From: Limnobacter sp. 130
GTDB lineage: Bacteria; Pseudomonadota; Gammaproteobacteria; Burkholderiales; Burkholderiaceae_B
Direction: 5' to 3'
NCBI RefSeq assembly: GCF_902506325.1
Contig: NZ_LR732328.1
Location: forward strand, 248,001-312,000
DNA: 64,000 nt
Shown: piece after piece, positions 17,084 through 26,645 of the stretch
How the letters are laid out: the number at the start of each line of letters is the position of its first letter
How positions within the stretch are numbered: position 1 is the stretch's first letter
Notes under the pieces: generated by a model
Databases searched by the model: none
What the model saw: the letters and a program-made list of their open reading frames with translations, nothing else
What the model was told of the DNA's origin: nothing
Made by a program: the position numbers and the translations under genes

Positions 17084-18202
17084 ATGACTAAAGTGGCGTT
17101 AATTACCGGCGTAACCGGGCAAGATGGTTCGTACCTGGCTGAATTTTTGTTGAGCAAAGGCTATGAAGTGCATGGTATTAAGCGCCGTGCTTCGCTGTTC
17201 AACACCCAGCGCGTGGACCACATTTACGAAGACCCGCACGTAGAAAACGCTCGCTTTAAACTGCACTACGGCGACCTTACCGATTCTTCAAACCTGACCC
17301 GAATTATTCAAGAGGTGCAGCCCGACGAGGTGTACAACCTGGGTGCACAAAGCCATGTGGCGGTTAGCTTCGAGGCCCCTGAATACACGGCCGATGTTGA
17401 CGCCATGGGCACGCTGCGCCTGCTGGAGGCGATCCGCTTTTTGGGCCTTGAAAAGAAAACCCGTTTTTACCAAGCCAGTACTTCCGAATTGTATGGTTTG
17501 GTGCAAGAAACTCCGCAAAAGGAAACTACACCTTTTTACCCGCGCAGCCCGTATGCAGTGGCAAAAATGTACGCCTACTGGATTACCGTGAACTACCGCG
17601 AAAGCTATGGCATGTACGCGTGTAATGGCATTTTGTTTAACCATGAAAGCCCGCGCCGTGGCGAAACCTTTGTAACCCGCAAAATTACGCGCGGCATGAG
17701 CAACATTGCGGTTGGCTTGGAACAGAGCCTGTACATGGGCAATATGGATGCGCTGCGCGATTGGGGCCACGCGAAAGACTATGTTGAAATGCAATGGCTG
17801 ATGCTGCAGCAAGAAACCCCCGACGACTTTGTAATTGCCACCGGTGTGCAGTACAGCGTGCGCCAGTTTATTGAAATGACTGCGGGCGAGTTGGGTGTAA
17901 CACTGCGCTGGGAAGGCAAGGGCGTGGATGAAAAAGGCATTGTGATGAAGGTAGAGGGCGACAAGGCCCCTGCCTTGAAAGAAGGCGATGTGGTGGTGCA
18001 GGTTGACCCACGTTACTTCCGCCCCGCGGAAGTTGAGACCCTGCTGGGTGACCCAACAAAAGCGCGCGAAAAGCTGGGTTGGGTGCCGCAAATAACGCTT
18101 CAGGAAATGGTGCAGGAAATGGTGGAAGTGGATTTGAACGCCGCTCGCCAGCATGCATTGTTGAAGCAGCACGGTTACAGCGTTGCAGTGAGCCGCGAAT
18201 GA
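17084..18202 (+). CDS. gmd: GDP-mannose 4,6-dehydratase
   Basis: First step from GDP-mannose to GDP-L-fucose and other GDP-6-deoxy sugars, yielding GDP-4-keto-6-deoxymannose. Short-chain dehydrogenase fold: [16 protein letters not shown] (NADP-binding GxxGxxG), [13 protein letters not shown], and the catalytic Tyr/Lys in [10 protein letters not shown]. The ATG at 17084 has AAGG 9 bp upstream and is preferred over an in-frame TTG at 17054. About 372 residues, normal. It is first in the gmd-fcl-manC operon, linked by ATGA overlaps. Confidence 0.95.
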   Translation: MTKVALITGVTGQDGSYLAEFLLSKGYEVHGIKRRASLFNTQRVDHIYEDPHVENARFKLHYGDLTDSSNLTRIIQEVQPDEVYNLGAQSHVAVSFEAPEYTADVDAMGTLRLLEAIRFLGLEKKTRFYQASTSELYGLVQETPQKETTPFYPRSPYAVAKMYAYWITVNYRESYGMYACNGILFNHESPRRGETFVTRKITRGMSNIAVGLEQSLYMGNMDALRDWGHAKDYVEMQWLMLQQETPDDFVIATGVQYSVRQFIEMTAGELGVTLRWEGKGVDEKGIVMKVEGDKAPALKEGDVVVQVDPRYFRPAEVETLLGDPTKAREKLGWVPQITLQEMVQEMVEVDLNAARQHALLKQHGYSVAVSRE

Positions 18203-19170
18203 ACAAGGGTGCAAAAATTTATGTGGCAGGCCACAGGGGCATGGTGGGCAGCGCCATTGTGCGCCGCCTGAATGCCTTGGGTTACACCAACATTGTTGTG
18301 CGCACTCATGCTGAACTTGACCTGTGCAACCAGGCTGCGGTCAATGAATTTTTTGCAGCCGAGAAGCCCGATGCCGTGGTGTTGGCGGCAGCCAAAGTGG
18401 GTGGCATACACGCCAACAACACGTACCCGGCTGAGTTTATTTTTCAGAACCTGATGATGCAATGCAATGTGCTGCAAGCCGCGCACGCCAGCAATTGCCA
18501 GCATTTGCTGTTTTTGGGTTCAAGCTGTATTTACCCCAAGTTGGCTGAACAGCCCATGACAGAAACTGCATTGCTAACCGGCACCTTGGAAAGCACCAAC
18601 GAGCCTTACGCGGTTGCAAAAATTGCAGGCATTAAATTGTGCGAGAGTTACAACCGCCAATATGGCCGCAATTACCGCAGCGTAATGCCCACCAATTTGT
18701 ACGGCGAGAACGACAACTTTCACCCCGAGAACAGCCATGTAATTCCGGCGATGATGCGCCGCTTTCACGAAGCCAAATTGCGTGGCGACACCCAGGTGGT
18801 GGTGTGGGGCACCGGCACGCCAATGCGCGAATTTTTATATGTCGACGACATGGCCGCAGCCAGTGTGCATGTGTTGCTACTGGATGAACAAACCTACAAG
18901 GCGAATACACAGCCAATGCTAAGCCACATCAATGTGGGCACAGGCGTTGATTGCACCATTCGCGAACTGGCCGAAACCATGCAACGTGTGGTGGGTTTTG
19001 AAGGCAAGTTGGTATTCGACACCACCAAGCCCGATGGCACGCCGCGCAAGTTGATGAACGTGGATCGTTTGAAAGATTTGGGTTGGCAGTACAACATTGA
19101 TTTGGAAACCGGTTTGAAAAAAACCTATGACTGGTTTTTGAATAACGTGGAAGGACTAAGGCAGGTATGA
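18199..19170 (+). CDS. fcl: GDP-L-fucose synthase
   Basis: Bifunctional 3,5-epimerase/4-reductase that turns GDP-4-keto-6-deoxymannose into GDP-L-fucose with NADPH. N-terminal [36 protein letters not shown] and the [20 protein letters not shown] catalytic region are all WcaG/Fcl hallmarks. The ATG overlaps the gmd TGA and the stop overlaps the manC ATG (both ATGA), showing tight coupling. 323 residues. Confidence 0.95.
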   Translation: MNKGAKIYVAGHRGMVGSAIVRRLNALGYTNIVVRTHAELDLCNQAAVNEFFAAEKPDAVVLAAAKVGGIHANNTYPAEFIFQNLMMQCNVLQAAHASNCQHLLFLGSSCIYPKLAEQPMTETALLTGTLESTNEPYAVAKIAGIKLCESYNRQYGRNYRSVMPTNLYGENDNFHPENSHVIPAMMRRFHEAKLRGDTQVVVWGTGTPMREFLYVDDMAAASVHVLLLDEQTYKANTQPMLSHINVGTGVDCTIRELAETMQRVVGFEGKLVFDTTKPDGTPRKLMNVDRLKDLGWQYNIDLETGLKKTYDWFLNNVEGLRQV

Positions 19171-20654
19171 ACAACAGCAATCGAATTATTCCCGTGATTC
19201 TGTGCGGTGGCGCAGGCACCCGCTTGTGGCCTTTGTCGCGCAAGAACTTTCCGAAACCATTTTTGAAAGTGGGTGCAGAAAGCCTGATTGCGCAAACCGT
19301 GCGGCGTGCCGCAGCGGTGGTGAAAGTTGCGGCATCAGAAGACATTTTGCTGGTGAGCAACGAAAGCTACCAGTTCCTGCTGCAAGACGAATGCATGCCC
19401 GTGCTACAAAGCGAAGGCGGCAGCATGGCTTTGCACCAGTTGCTAGAGCCACAAGGCCGAAACACGGCACCCGCCATTGCCTTGGCAGCACAGTGGGCAC
19501 AGGCCCGTTACCCCGGCGAAAACCCGGTGCTGCTGGTGTTGCCCGCTGACCATTTAATTAACCCGGTTGCCGAGTTTGTGCGTGTTGCGCAGCAGGCGGT
19601 GGCGGCTGCACGCAAGGGTTGGCTGACCTGCTTTGGCATTACTCCCAGCACGCCTGAAACCGGCTTTGGTTACATTCAGCAAGGCGCACCAGTAGATGAA
19701 ATTAACAGCGCATTTGCGGTGCAGCGTTTTGTTGAAAAACCCAAACTGGAGGTGGCCATGGAGTACTTGGCCAGCGGGCAGTATGTGTGGAACGGCGGCA
19801 TGTTTGCCTTGCGCACTGGCGACCTGTTGCAGGCTTTGGAGAAGAATGAACCCGGCGTAGCCACCCAAGCGCAAGCCGTATGGGCAGGTGCGAAGGAAAG
19901 TAAAAATGCCAAAGCCAGTGGCAGCGTATTCACCTTCAACAAAGATGAATTTGCAAAGCTGCCCGACATCAGCATTGATTACGCGGTGATGGAAAAAGCC
20001 AGCAATGTGGCTGTGGTGGCTGCCAGTTTTCAGTGGAGCGACATTGGCAGTTGGGCCGCGCTGGCCGAGCAATGCACACCCGATACCCAAGGCAACACGG
20101 TTCAAAAGGAAGGCGAAGGCCAGCTGATTTCTATCGACAGCAACAACACGCATGTGCGCTTGGGCAACCGTGCTGTAGCCACTTTGGGTGTTGAGAATTT
20201 GCTGATCGTAGACACGCCCGACGCACTGCTGGTGGCCGACAAAAGTCGCCATCAAGATGTGAAGAAAGTAGTTGAAACCCTGAAAGCACAGGGCAGCGAA
20301 CTGGTGAACTTTCACCCCACGGTGCACCGCCCTTGGGGCACCTACACAGTGCTGGAAGATTCCGCGGGCTACAAAATCAAACGCATTGAAGTAAAGCCGG
20401 GTGCATCGCTTAGCCTGCAAATGCACCACCACCGCAGCGAGCACTGGATCGTGGTCAGCGGCACAGCTGAGGTTACGAATGGCGACAATGTGTTTTTGGT
20501 GCGCAAGAATGAATCAACCTACATACCCGCGGGCAACAAACACCGCTTGGTGAACCCGGGTGTGTTGAACCTGGTAATGATCGAGGTGCAAAGCGGCGAC
20601 TACCTGGAAGAAGACGACATTGTGCGCTTCGATGATGTGTACGGGCGGGCTTGA
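19167..20654 (+). CDS. manC: Mannose-1-phosphate guanylyltransferase / mannose-6-phosphate isomerase
   Basis: Makes GDP-mannose, the Gmd substrate. The N-terminal nucleotidyltransferase has [17 protein letters not shown] and the sugar-binding VEKP segment; the C-terminal ~110 residues form a type II PMI cupin ([40 protein letters not shown]). 495 residues, the usual size of the bifunctional AlgA/XanB/ManC form. No phosphomannomutase gene (manB) is visible, so that step must be encoded elsewhere. Confidence 0.95.
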   Translation: MNNSNRIIPVILCGGAGTRLWPLSRKNFPKPFLKVGAESLIAQTVRRAAAVVKVAASEDILLVSNESYQFLLQDECMPVLQSEGGSMALHQLLEPQGRNTAPAIALAAQWAQARYPGENPVLLVLPADHLINPVAEFVRVAQQAVAAARKGWLTCFGITPSTPETGFGYIQQGAPVDEINSAFAVQRFVEKPKLEVAMEYLASGQYVWNGGMFALRTGDLLQALEKNEPGVATQAQAVWAGAKESKNAKASGSVFTFNKDEFAKLPDISIDYAVMEKASNVAVVAASFQWSDIGSWAALAEQCTPDTQGNTVQKEGEGQLISIDSNNTHVRLGNRAVATLGVENLLIVDTPDALLVADKSRHQDVKKVVETLKAQGSELVNFHPTVHRPWGTYTVLEDSAGYKIKRIEVKPGASLSLQMHHHRSEHWIVVSGTAEVTNGDNVFLVRKNESTYIPAGNKHRLVNPGVLNLVMIEVQSGDYLEEDDIVRFDDVYGRA

Positions 20655-20691
20655 ATTACAATCAAACGAAACACATGGGAACCGAACGCGT

Positions 20692-21087
20692 ATGGAACGT
20701 TTGAATGAAAGGTCTGCTGATTTTCTGAAAGCCAGTCAAAGGTTGTCTGAGGCTTGCGCGCAACCCCTGGATTCATTTATTCGCGACTCGGTTATTCAGC
20801 GCTTCGAGTTTTGTTGGGAGCTTGCGTGGAAAACATTGAAGCTTCGGCTTGAAATGTTGGGAATTGTGGCTTTGAATCCTCGAGATGTATTCAAGGAGGC
20901 CTTGGTGGCCGGGTTGATACATGATGGAAACGCATGGAGCGAAGCCCAACGAATGAGGAATCTGTCTAGCCATACTTATGATGAAAAATTGGCCGATCAG
21001 GTATATGGGTTTGTGAAAAATCGCGGCGACCTGTTGTTTCAGGAATTGGCCAATGAAGTGCGGCAATGGGGTAGGGCCGAGCGGTGA
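20692..21087 (+). CDS. hepT: HepT-like HEPN protein (nucleotidyltransferase substrate-binding type), module 1
   Basis: 131 residues, all-helical HEPN protein of the HI0074 family. The conserved Rx4HxY motif is R89-H94-Y96 (RNLSSHTY). In characterised HepT/MntA pairs the HEPN protein is an RNase toxin that the MNT partner inactivates by adenylylating this tyrosine. It overlaps its mntA partner by 4 bp (GTGA). ATG at 20692 is chosen because the family begins MERL-like; an upstream start at 20620 would run inside manC. It sits downstream of manC, transcribed in the same direction. Confidence 0.88.
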   Translation: MERLNERSADFLKASQRLSEACAQPLDSFIRDSVIQRFEFCWELAWKTLKLRLEMLGIVALNPRDVFKEALVAGLIHDGNAWSEAQRMRNLSSHTYDEKLADQVYGFVKNRGDLLFQELANEVRQWGRAER

Positions 21088-21386
21088 AGTATGGTCTTTC
21101 CGTTCAGGTGATTGATCAGCTCAGGGCCGTATTTAGCCGCTATCCCGACATAAAGCTGGTGTATTTATTCGGCTCACGTGCAGCAGGAAATTTCAGGGAC
21201 GGAAGCGATATAGACCTGGCAGTTCTTGCGCCTACCATGACCGAATCGGCTTTCACTGCCCTGTGGAACGAGGTCGATTCGCTGCCGCTGGTTTTCAAGG
21301 TGGATTGCATTCACTTTGAGCAATTGGAAAATGCAGCCTTAAAACAAAAAATTCTCGATAGCGGTGTTAAGTTTTATCCAGCCTGA
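21084..21386 (+). CDS. mntA: MntA-like minimal nucleotidyltransferase antitoxin, module 1
   Basis: 100 residues with the MNT motif GSRAAGNFRDGSDID (GSx10DxD), intact for nucleotide transfer. GTG start overlaps the HepT stop. Expected to modify and silence the neighbouring HepT. Its 3' end overlaps the convergent histidine kinase gene by 13 bp. A second pair with the same gene order is at 25349-26067 on the other strand. Confidence 0.88.
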   Translation: MKYGLSVQVIDQLRAVFSRYPDIKLVYLFGSRAAGNFRDGSDIDLAVLAPTMTESAFTALWNEVDSLPLVFKVDCIHFEQLENAALKQKILDSGVKFYPA

Positions 21387-23137
21387 TTTTCTAACCCTGG
21401 CATTTGACTTGACATCAAATCACTCAAGGTAGTGCGCAGCTGAACACCACTTAGCGGTTTGTGCAAAATCTGGAAGCCAGAACTTCTGGCCTCTTGAATT
21501 CGACTGGGTGCCGTATCGCCAGTCAATATTACAGCGGGTACATTGCCTAGCTGTGCCTGTAATGCTTTGATCGCCTGCACGCCAGTGCTTTTGTTGCGCA
21601 GGCGGTAGTCGGCCACAATAGCGTCGGGCATGCGGCCACGCGCCATTAAAATGCGCAGGGCGGTTTCAGCGTCCTCGGCGGCAATGGTTGAGCAGTGCCA
21701 GCGGCTTAGCATTTCGGTCACGCTGGCGCGCACCAAATCATCATCGTCAATCAACAGCACGGTTTTACCGGTCAGCGGTGTTTTGTTGCTGGCCAGTGTG
21801 CGGCCAGGTTCGTCGAGCAGGTGGTTGGCGTCGCCTTGGGGCACCGTGACATAAAACATCGAGCCCTTGTCCACGGTGGAATTCACGCCAATGTCGTGGT
21901 TCAGCAATTTGCCCAGGCTGTGGGCAATGTACAAGCCCAGCCCCAGGCCTTTGGCTTTGTCGCGTTCGGGGTTGCCCAATTGGTAAAACTCTTGAAATAC
22001 GGTTTCTTGTGCGCTGGCGGGTATGCCAATACCGGTGTCGTGTACTTCAATCCGAATGTGCTTTCCTTTGGTTCGGCAACCCACCAACACGCGACCTTCG
22101 GGCGTGTACTTGATTGCATTTTCAATGTAGTTGCGAACGATCAGCTCGAGCAAGGCGGGGTCGGTGTAGGCGCAGGCCTTGGTTTTTGCCACGCGAAGAT
22201 CCAGCCTTTTGTGTTGCGCTTGGGTGGACAGTTCATTGCAAATGCGTTTCAGCAAAGGTGCCAGCTGAACATGGCGCGGCTTGGCAGTAATGGCGGCTGC
22301 ATTTATTTTTGCAGAATCAAGCAAGGCATTGAGCAAGTTGCGCAGGCCATGGCCTGCCTCTTGAATTCTGTCCAGCAAACCTTTGCTGGGATGGTTGGCC
22401 AGGTCTTCGCCAAGTGCATCAACCAAAAGCTCAATGGCTTGCACGGGTTGCCGCAGGTCGTGGCTGGCTGCCGCCAGAAAACGGGTTTTGGCGATACTGG
22501 CTTGCTCGGCCACGCGTTTTTGCAAAGTGAGTTCGCTGATTAATTCTGCGTTTTGAAACCGCAGGCGAATCGATTGAATCACCATGTTTTGCAAGTTGCG
22601 GCCGTAGTGAATATTGATCAGCACATACACAAAGGCCACGCTGCCAAGTACCCAGAAAAAGGGTGTGTTTTCCCAAAAGCAACGTGCAATGAATGGCAGC
22701 GAGGCAGGCAGTGCAAATGCCATGTACGCAGGGGTGTAGCAAGCATGGGAAGACACGGCACCGGCCACCATGGCTGCGATGAAAATGGTCAATGCCATAA
22801 GTGCCATGGGTTCGGTTGAAAAAAACACGACCCCCGCAAACCCCCACAAAATGCCCGACGCGGCTGTGAACTGAATGGCCACGTTGATCCAGTGTTTGGG
22901 ATCGAAATGAGCACCAAGTTTGTTGAAGTGCCTGCGCACCCACCAGCGCAAACCGGTCAGCAGGTAAACCGCCAACAACCACAGCAACAATGCGCTGCCT
23001 TGGCCGGTGTGCCACAGCACGGCAACCAGGCCAGCCGACGAAGCCAATACCCCGTACAACACGAAGGGCAAGTGTTCAAATAAAAGCTTGGTTTGCTCGC
23101 GCAAAATGGAGAGCTGGTGCGGGTCTTCGGGTTTCAT
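21374..23137 (-). CDS. Hybrid sensor histidine kinase/response regulator
   Basis: 587-residue inner-membrane kinase. Residues ~20-175 hold about six membrane helices without a clear periplasmic sensor. The phospho-acceptor is H226 in FLAAASHDLRQPVQ, a DHp form common in betaproteobacterial hybrid kinases. The ATPase domain shows NYIENAIKYTPEGR and DTGIGIP and a GLGLGLYIAHSL G-box. A C-terminal receiver (VLLIDDDDLVRASVTEML ... AIVADYRLRN) carries the acceptor Asp. No partner DNA-binding regulator is adjacent. Signal and output are unknown. Confidence 0.9.
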   Translation of the reverse strand: MKPEDPHQLSILREQTKLLFEHLPFVLYGVLASSAGLVAVLWHTGQGSALLLWLLAVYLLTGLRWWVRRHFNKLGAHFDPKHWINVAIQFTAASGILWGFAGVVFFSTEPMALMALTIFIAAMVAGAVSSHACYTPAYMAFALPASLPFIARCFWENTPFFWVLGSVAFVYVLINIHYGRNLQNMVIQSIRLRFQNAELISELTLQKRVAEQASIAKTRFLAAASHDLRQPVQAIELLVDALGEDLANHPSKGLLDRIQEAGHGLRNLLNALLDSAKINAAAITAKPRHVQLAPLLKRICNELSTQAQHKRLDLRVAKTKACAYTDPALLELIVRNYIENAIKYTPEGRVLVGCRTKGKHIRIEVHDTGIGIPASAQETVFQEFYQLGNPERDKAKGLGLGLYIAHSLGKLLNHDIGVNSTVDKGSMFYVTVPQGDANHLLDEPGRTLASNKTPLTGKTVLLIDDDDLVRASVTEMLSRWHCSTIAAEDAETALRILMARGRMPDAIVADYRLRNKSTGVQAIKALQAQLGNVPAVILTGDTAPSRIQEARSSGFQILHKPLSGVQLRTTLSDLMSSQMPGLENQAG

Positions 23138-23305
23138 AAATAATGCAATAAGTAGTTAGCACTAAGCATAAGTGGTGAAGTGCGCGGCGTGCAATGTCTA
23201 AATGGGTGACCCCCGGTTTTTGTAACCCAATTTGTGGCTTCTCACCTGCCAAAGTTTCCACGTATGTTGGTTGCCCCACACCCACCAACTGCACCGGAGG
23301 TTTGT

Positions 23306-24151
23306 TTGCTTCTACTTATTCCACGCCTTGCTGTGTGCATGGCAATACTGTTGACCGCTGCGTGCGCAAGCAAAACGCCCTTGCAAGCCGAGGGCCTTGC
23401 CACCACGGGCAAGCAGTACACCAGCACTTTGAAAAAGGTCAACGGTTTTGCACTGGCGCATACCCTTGAGTTCACCGCTGATTTGTTGCCCAACTTGCCA
23501 CGCAACAACACAACCTTGGTGCAACACACCGAGACCATGCAGAAACGAGCCGCCTTGTTGCACGCCGCAGGCGATTACCTGGACACGCAGGCCCTTTACT
23601 TTGCCGAGCTAAGTGCACTGGCCAAAGGCGATACCAGCACTGGCACCACGCGTGCGCTGAAAAAGCTGGTGGAGGCCTTGAACAAATCACCAGACTTGGG
23701 CGGAATACCGAGAGTACAAAAAGATGCCTTGGCTGGTTTGGCCGGGCATGTGGCCAGCTGGAAACACGGTGCACAAGTGCGCGAAGAATTACAGCGCAGT
23801 GCCGAACCAGTGGCGCAAGCACTGTTGTTGAACCAGCTGATTCTGGAAGAACAGATTCAGTGGATTACCCAGCGCGAGACCTTGGCGCGCCAGGTGGAAT
23901 ACCGCGAGAAAGTATTGAAGCCTTTTGTGGGCGACAAGAAGTTGGGTGAAACCTGGAAAAAAGCCTGGATGGAAAATATTAAAAAGCCACCCACCATTGA
24001 ACTGCTGGAACAAGCGAAAGCCGCCAGTATCGACATGCAACAGGCTTGGGTGAATGTGCTGCGCGGCGAAGGAAGTTTTGAGCATTTGCAGGGCGTTTTT
24101 GATCAACTCAATTCAAATATTCAGGCAGCCACCACCCATGAACCCCGATGA
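23306..24151 (+). CDS. Putative lipoprotein of unknown function
   Basis: About 281 residues. The best start is TTG at 23306 because GGAGG lies 5 bp upstream; this gives a short signal MLLLIPRLAVCMAILLTAAC with a lipobox LTAAC. ATG at 23264 is the alternative. The mature part is helical and rich in Ala/Leu/Lys/Gln (QHTETMQKRAALLHAAGDYL), suggesting a coiled-coil periplasmic protein. It overlaps the next small gene by 14 bp. No family is recognised. Confidence 0.7.
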   Translation: MLLLIPRLAVCMAILLTAACASKTPLQAEGLATTGKQYTSTLKKVNGFALAHTLEFTADLLPNLPRNNTTLVQHTETMQKRAALLHAAGDYLDTQALYFAELSALAKGDTSTGTTRALKKLVEALNKSPDLGGIPRVQKDALAGLAGHVASWKHGAQVREELQRSAEPVAQALLLNQLILEEQIQWITQRETLARQVEYREKVLKPFVGDKKLGETWKKAWMENIKKPPTIELLEQAKAASIDMQQAWVNVLRGEGSFEHLQGVFDQLNSNIQAATTHEPR

Positions 24152-24470
24152 TTTCAAGTTGATGCAGCACAATGTGCATGCCGTATTTTCTGCTTTGTAT
24201 TTGATCGATGTAGACCACTTGAGTAGCGATGAGCGCAAACAGCACCAATATGCTTTGGCCGCTGCGTACCTGGCCTATGTGAATGCCGAGAATACAAAGT
24301 TTGATGAATTAAGCAGCAGCGCCAAAGGCGAGCTGGCCGAATTAAACGGGCAAGTAATCCGCATGCGTGAAGGTGTGGCGGGGCTGGCCACGCCCACCGA
24401 AAAACTGGGCGTGTTGGCCAAGGGGCTGGATGCCTTGGCGCGGTTGGCGCAAACCCTGCAAATTCCGTAA
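24138..24470 (+). CDS. Small helical protein of unknown function
   Basis: 110 residues, no signal peptide or membrane span, mostly helical with heptad-like leucines (LSSSAKGELAELNGQVIRMR; LGVLAKGLDALARLAQTLQI). It overlaps the end of the lipoprotein gene by 14 bp and precedes rmlA by 33 bp, so the three could share a transcript. No family recognised. The GC-rich coding pattern matches its neighbours. Confidence 0.65.
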   Translation: MNPDDFKLMQHNVHAVFSALYLIDVDHLSSDERKQHQYALAAAYLAYVNAENTKFDELSSSAKGELAELNGQVIRMREGVAGLATPTEKLGVLAKGLDALARLAQTLQIP

Positions 24471-24503
24471 ACTGGCGGTAGAACAACAAACGCAGGTTAA
24501 AAA

Positions 24504-25382
24504 ATGAACCGCAAAGGCATTGTGTTGGCAGGTGGGCAAGCCACCCGCTTGTACCCGGCCACTGCCGCTGTCAGCAAGCAACTGCTGCCAGTTTATGACA
24601 AGCCCATGATTTACTACCCGCTGAGCACCCTGATGTTGGCTGGTGTGCGCGAGGTGCTGGTGATTTCAACCCCACACGACACCCCCCGGTTTGAGCAGTT
24701 GCTGGGCGATGGCAGCCGCTGGGGCATGCGAATAGACTATGCCGTGCAAGCCAGGCCCGGCGGGGTGGCGCAATCGCTGATTGTGGCCGAGCCCTTCTTG
24801 CAGGCCGAGCCCTGTGCCTTGGTGTTGGGCGACAATTTGTTTTATGGCCAAAACCTGGTGCGGCAAATGCGCTATGCCTATGGGCAGAAGAAAGGTGCCA
24901 CCGTGTTTGCTTATTCGGTGGCCAACCCGCAAGCCTATGGTGTGCTCGAACTGAACAGCGAAGGCACTGTAATTGGTGTGGAAGAAAAGCCCGCACAGCC
25001 CAAAAGCAAACAGGCGGTAACCGGCCTGTATTTTTTTGATGGGCAGGCCGCTGAAATTGCGAAAGGCCTAAGCCCATCGGCACGCGGTGAGCTGGAAATT
25101 ACCGATGTGATTCGAACTTACCTGACCATGGGTCAACTTGAAGTGCAGCACATGGGGCGCGGCCAGGCCTGGCTAGACACCGGCACGGCAGACAGCCTGT
25201 TGGATGCTGCCAATTTCATTCAAACCATTGAGCGCAGGCAAGGCCTGAAGGTAAGTTGCCCCGAAGAAATTGCATGGCGCAACCAGTGGATTACTTCTGC
25301 GCAACTGGCGGCGCTGGCAAAACCACTTCGCAACAGCGGCTATGGCGACTATCTGCTCGGCTTGCTGGAGGCGGGGGTTTGA
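24504..25382 (+). CDS. rmlA: Glucose-1-phosphate thymidylyltransferase
   Basis: Makes dTDP-glucose, entry point to dTDP-rhamnose and dTDP-Fuc4NAc. N-terminal [20 protein letters not shown] and [20 protein letters not shown] are the nucleotide-binding and substrate motifs; VLGDNLFYG and [11 protein letters not shown] follow. 292 residues, as expected. The motif reads GGQATR where GGSGTR is more usual. An 8-base ops-like GGCGGTAG lies 30 bp upstream. The 3' end overlaps a convergent mntA-like gene by 34 bp. Confidence 0.95.
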   Translation: MNRKGIVLAGGQATRLYPATAAVSKQLLPVYDKPMIYYPLSTLMLAGVREVLVISTPHDTPRFEQLLGDGSRWGMRIDYAVQARPGGVAQSLIVAEPFLQAEPCALVLGDNLFYGQNLVRQMRYAYGQKKGATVFAYSVANPQAYGVLELNSEGTVIGVEEKPAQPKSKQAVTGLYFFDGQAAEIAKGLSPSARGELEITDVIRTYLTMGQLEVQHMGRGQAWLDTGTADSLLDAANFIQTIERRQGLKVSCPEEIAWRNQWITSAQLAALAKPLRNSGYGDYLLGLLEAGV

Positions 25383-25666
25383 ATTACTTCGTAACTTGCT
25401 CGAATGATTTTTTGAAATTCGGGTGAAATGCTGTGCCAGTCGACTAAATCGACTTTCCAGGGTAAATCAGATTCTGAAAACGCTTCTGCCAAACTGGCAC
25501 GGGTGTCCAAGGGAATTGGTTTGTTGTCGACCAAGGCCAGGTCCAGGTCTGAAAAGGGTTTTGGATTGCCCTTAACCCTTGAGCCAAAGGCCCACACTTC
25601 ACAATGCGGCACTATCTCGCTGAGAATTTTTTGAACCAAGGCAAGCTCTTTGTCTTGTAGTTTCAA
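25349..25666 (-). CDS. mntA: MntA-like minimal nucleotidyltransferase antitoxin, module 2
   Basis: 105 residues with [20 protein letters not shown]: the GSx10DxD motif is intact. It starts in a 4-bp overlap with the HepT-like gene and ends inside the convergent 3' end of rmlA. Expected role: nucleotidylylation of its HEPN partner. The sequence differs clearly from module 1, so the two pairs are unlikely to be a recent duplication. Confidence 0.87.
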   Translation of the reverse strand: MKLQDKELALVQKILSEIVPHCEVWAFGSRVKGNPKPFSDLDLALVDNKPIPLDTRASLAEAFSESDLPWKVDLVDWHSISPEFQKIIRASYEVIQTPASSKPSR

Positions 25667-26067
25667 TTGTTCCTCGAGTGAAGTTGCGCATTCAGAAATT
25701 TGGCTTCTTGCAAGAAGGCAGGAATTTCGGCCACAACCTGCAAAGCCACCGATTCGTCATAGGTGTGGCTGGTTCTTGCGCGCATTTCCCGGTACTTTTT
25801 CCATTGTGTCCAGTCGCTCAGAAGCAGGCCTTGTTCATTGCCTGTGCGGATCAGGTCTTGGAACGCCAATTCATCAATCTCGGCTGGGTTGGGTGATGTG
25901 GATTCCAGAAACCGTTTCAGCATTTTATGGCCAAGCTCGTAGGTAAATTCAAAGCGTTGAATCAAGCCATCCCGAATTTGGGTGTCAGTAATGTCTTTCT
26001 CATAGCGCTGAATACCTTCATCGAGTCGAAGTATGGCATTGTCGAAGGAGCTGAGTTCTAGGATCAT
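25663..26067 (-). CDS. hepT: HepT-like HEPN protein, module 2
   Basis: 134-residue helical HEPN protein with the Rx4HxY motif at R96-H101-Y103 (RARTSHTY). The segment RDGLIQRFEFTYELGHKMLK matches the conserved RDSxIQRFEFxxEL core seen also in module 1. Same HepT-then-MntA order and 4-bp overlap as module 1. It lies divergent to rmlC with only 26 bp between start codons, so the promoters must overlap. Confidence 0.87.
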   Translation of the reverse strand: MILELSSFDNAILRLDEGIQRYEKDITDTQIRDGLIQRFEFTYELGHKMLKRFLESTSPNPAEIDELAFQDLIRTGNEQGLLLSDWTQWKKYREMRARTSHTYDESVALQVVAEIPAFLQEAKFLNAQLHSRNN

Positions 26068-26093
26068 TCTGGAATTATCTATTGGTGATACAC

Positions 26094-26645
26094 ATGAATT
26101 GTAACCTTACTCCTTTAAACGGTTTATTGCTTTTAACGCCTGCGGTGTACACCGATGCCCGTGGCCATTTCTTTGAAAGCTTCAATGCGAAAACATTCAA
26201 ACAGGTGGCTGGTATTCAGCCAGAGTTTGTACAAACCAATGAGTCGCTGTCAAAGCGTGGTGTGTTGCGTGGTTTGCATTGGCAAACGGCACCCAAGGCG
26301 CAAGGCAAACTGGTGCGGGTGGTGCATGGTGCGGTGTTTGATGTGGCCGTGGACCTTCGCGAGAATTCGGAAACATTTGGCCAGTGGTATGGCTGTGAAT
26401 TAAGCGATGCCAACCATGTGCAGTTGTGGATACCGCCCGGGTTTGCGCATGGCTTTTTGGCGTTGACGGATACCGCCATTACCAGTTACCAGGTCACCGA
26501 ACACCACAGCCCGGAAAATGAACACTGCCTGGCCTGGAACGACCCAGTGTTGAATATTGAATGGCCCTTGAAACAGGCCGGGGTGGCAAGGCCAACCCTG
26601 TCGCCCAAAGACGAACAGGGTGTGGCGTTTACAAGTTTGCGCTAG
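26094..26645 (+). CDS. rmlC: dTDP-4-dehydrorhamnose 3,5-epimerase
   Basis: Cupin epimerase, third step of dTDP-L-rhamnose synthesis. Motifs: ARGHFFESFNAKTF, the SKRGVLRGLHWQ segment with the catalytic His, GKLVRVVHGAVFDVAVDLR, and IPPGFAHGF. 183 residues. ATG at 26094 fits the family start better than TTG at 26082. Its stop directly abuts the convergent TonB receptor gene. rmlA, rmlC, rmlB2 and rmlD are all on the plus strand but separated by unrelated genes. Confidence 0.94.
   Translation: MNCNLTPLNGLLLLTPAVYTDARGHFFESFNAKTFKQVAGIQPEFVQTNESLSKRGVLRGLHWQTAPKAQGKLVRVVHGAVFDVAVDLRENSETFGQWYGCELSDANHVQLWIPPGFAHGFLALTDTAITSYQVTEHHSPENEHCLAWNDPVLNIEWPLKQAGVARPTLSPKDEQGVAFTSLR

Noticed and set aside
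17288-18214. Long minus-strand frame opposite gmd
   Set aside because: His/Ala-rich translation typical of antisense frames; gmd on the plus strand is unmistakable.
19554-20444. Long minus-strand frame opposite manC
   Set aside because: Antisense to conserved manC, no domain signal.
21821-22543. Plus-strand frame opposite the histidine kinase
   Set aside because: Antisense to the DHp and ATPase motifs of the kinase.
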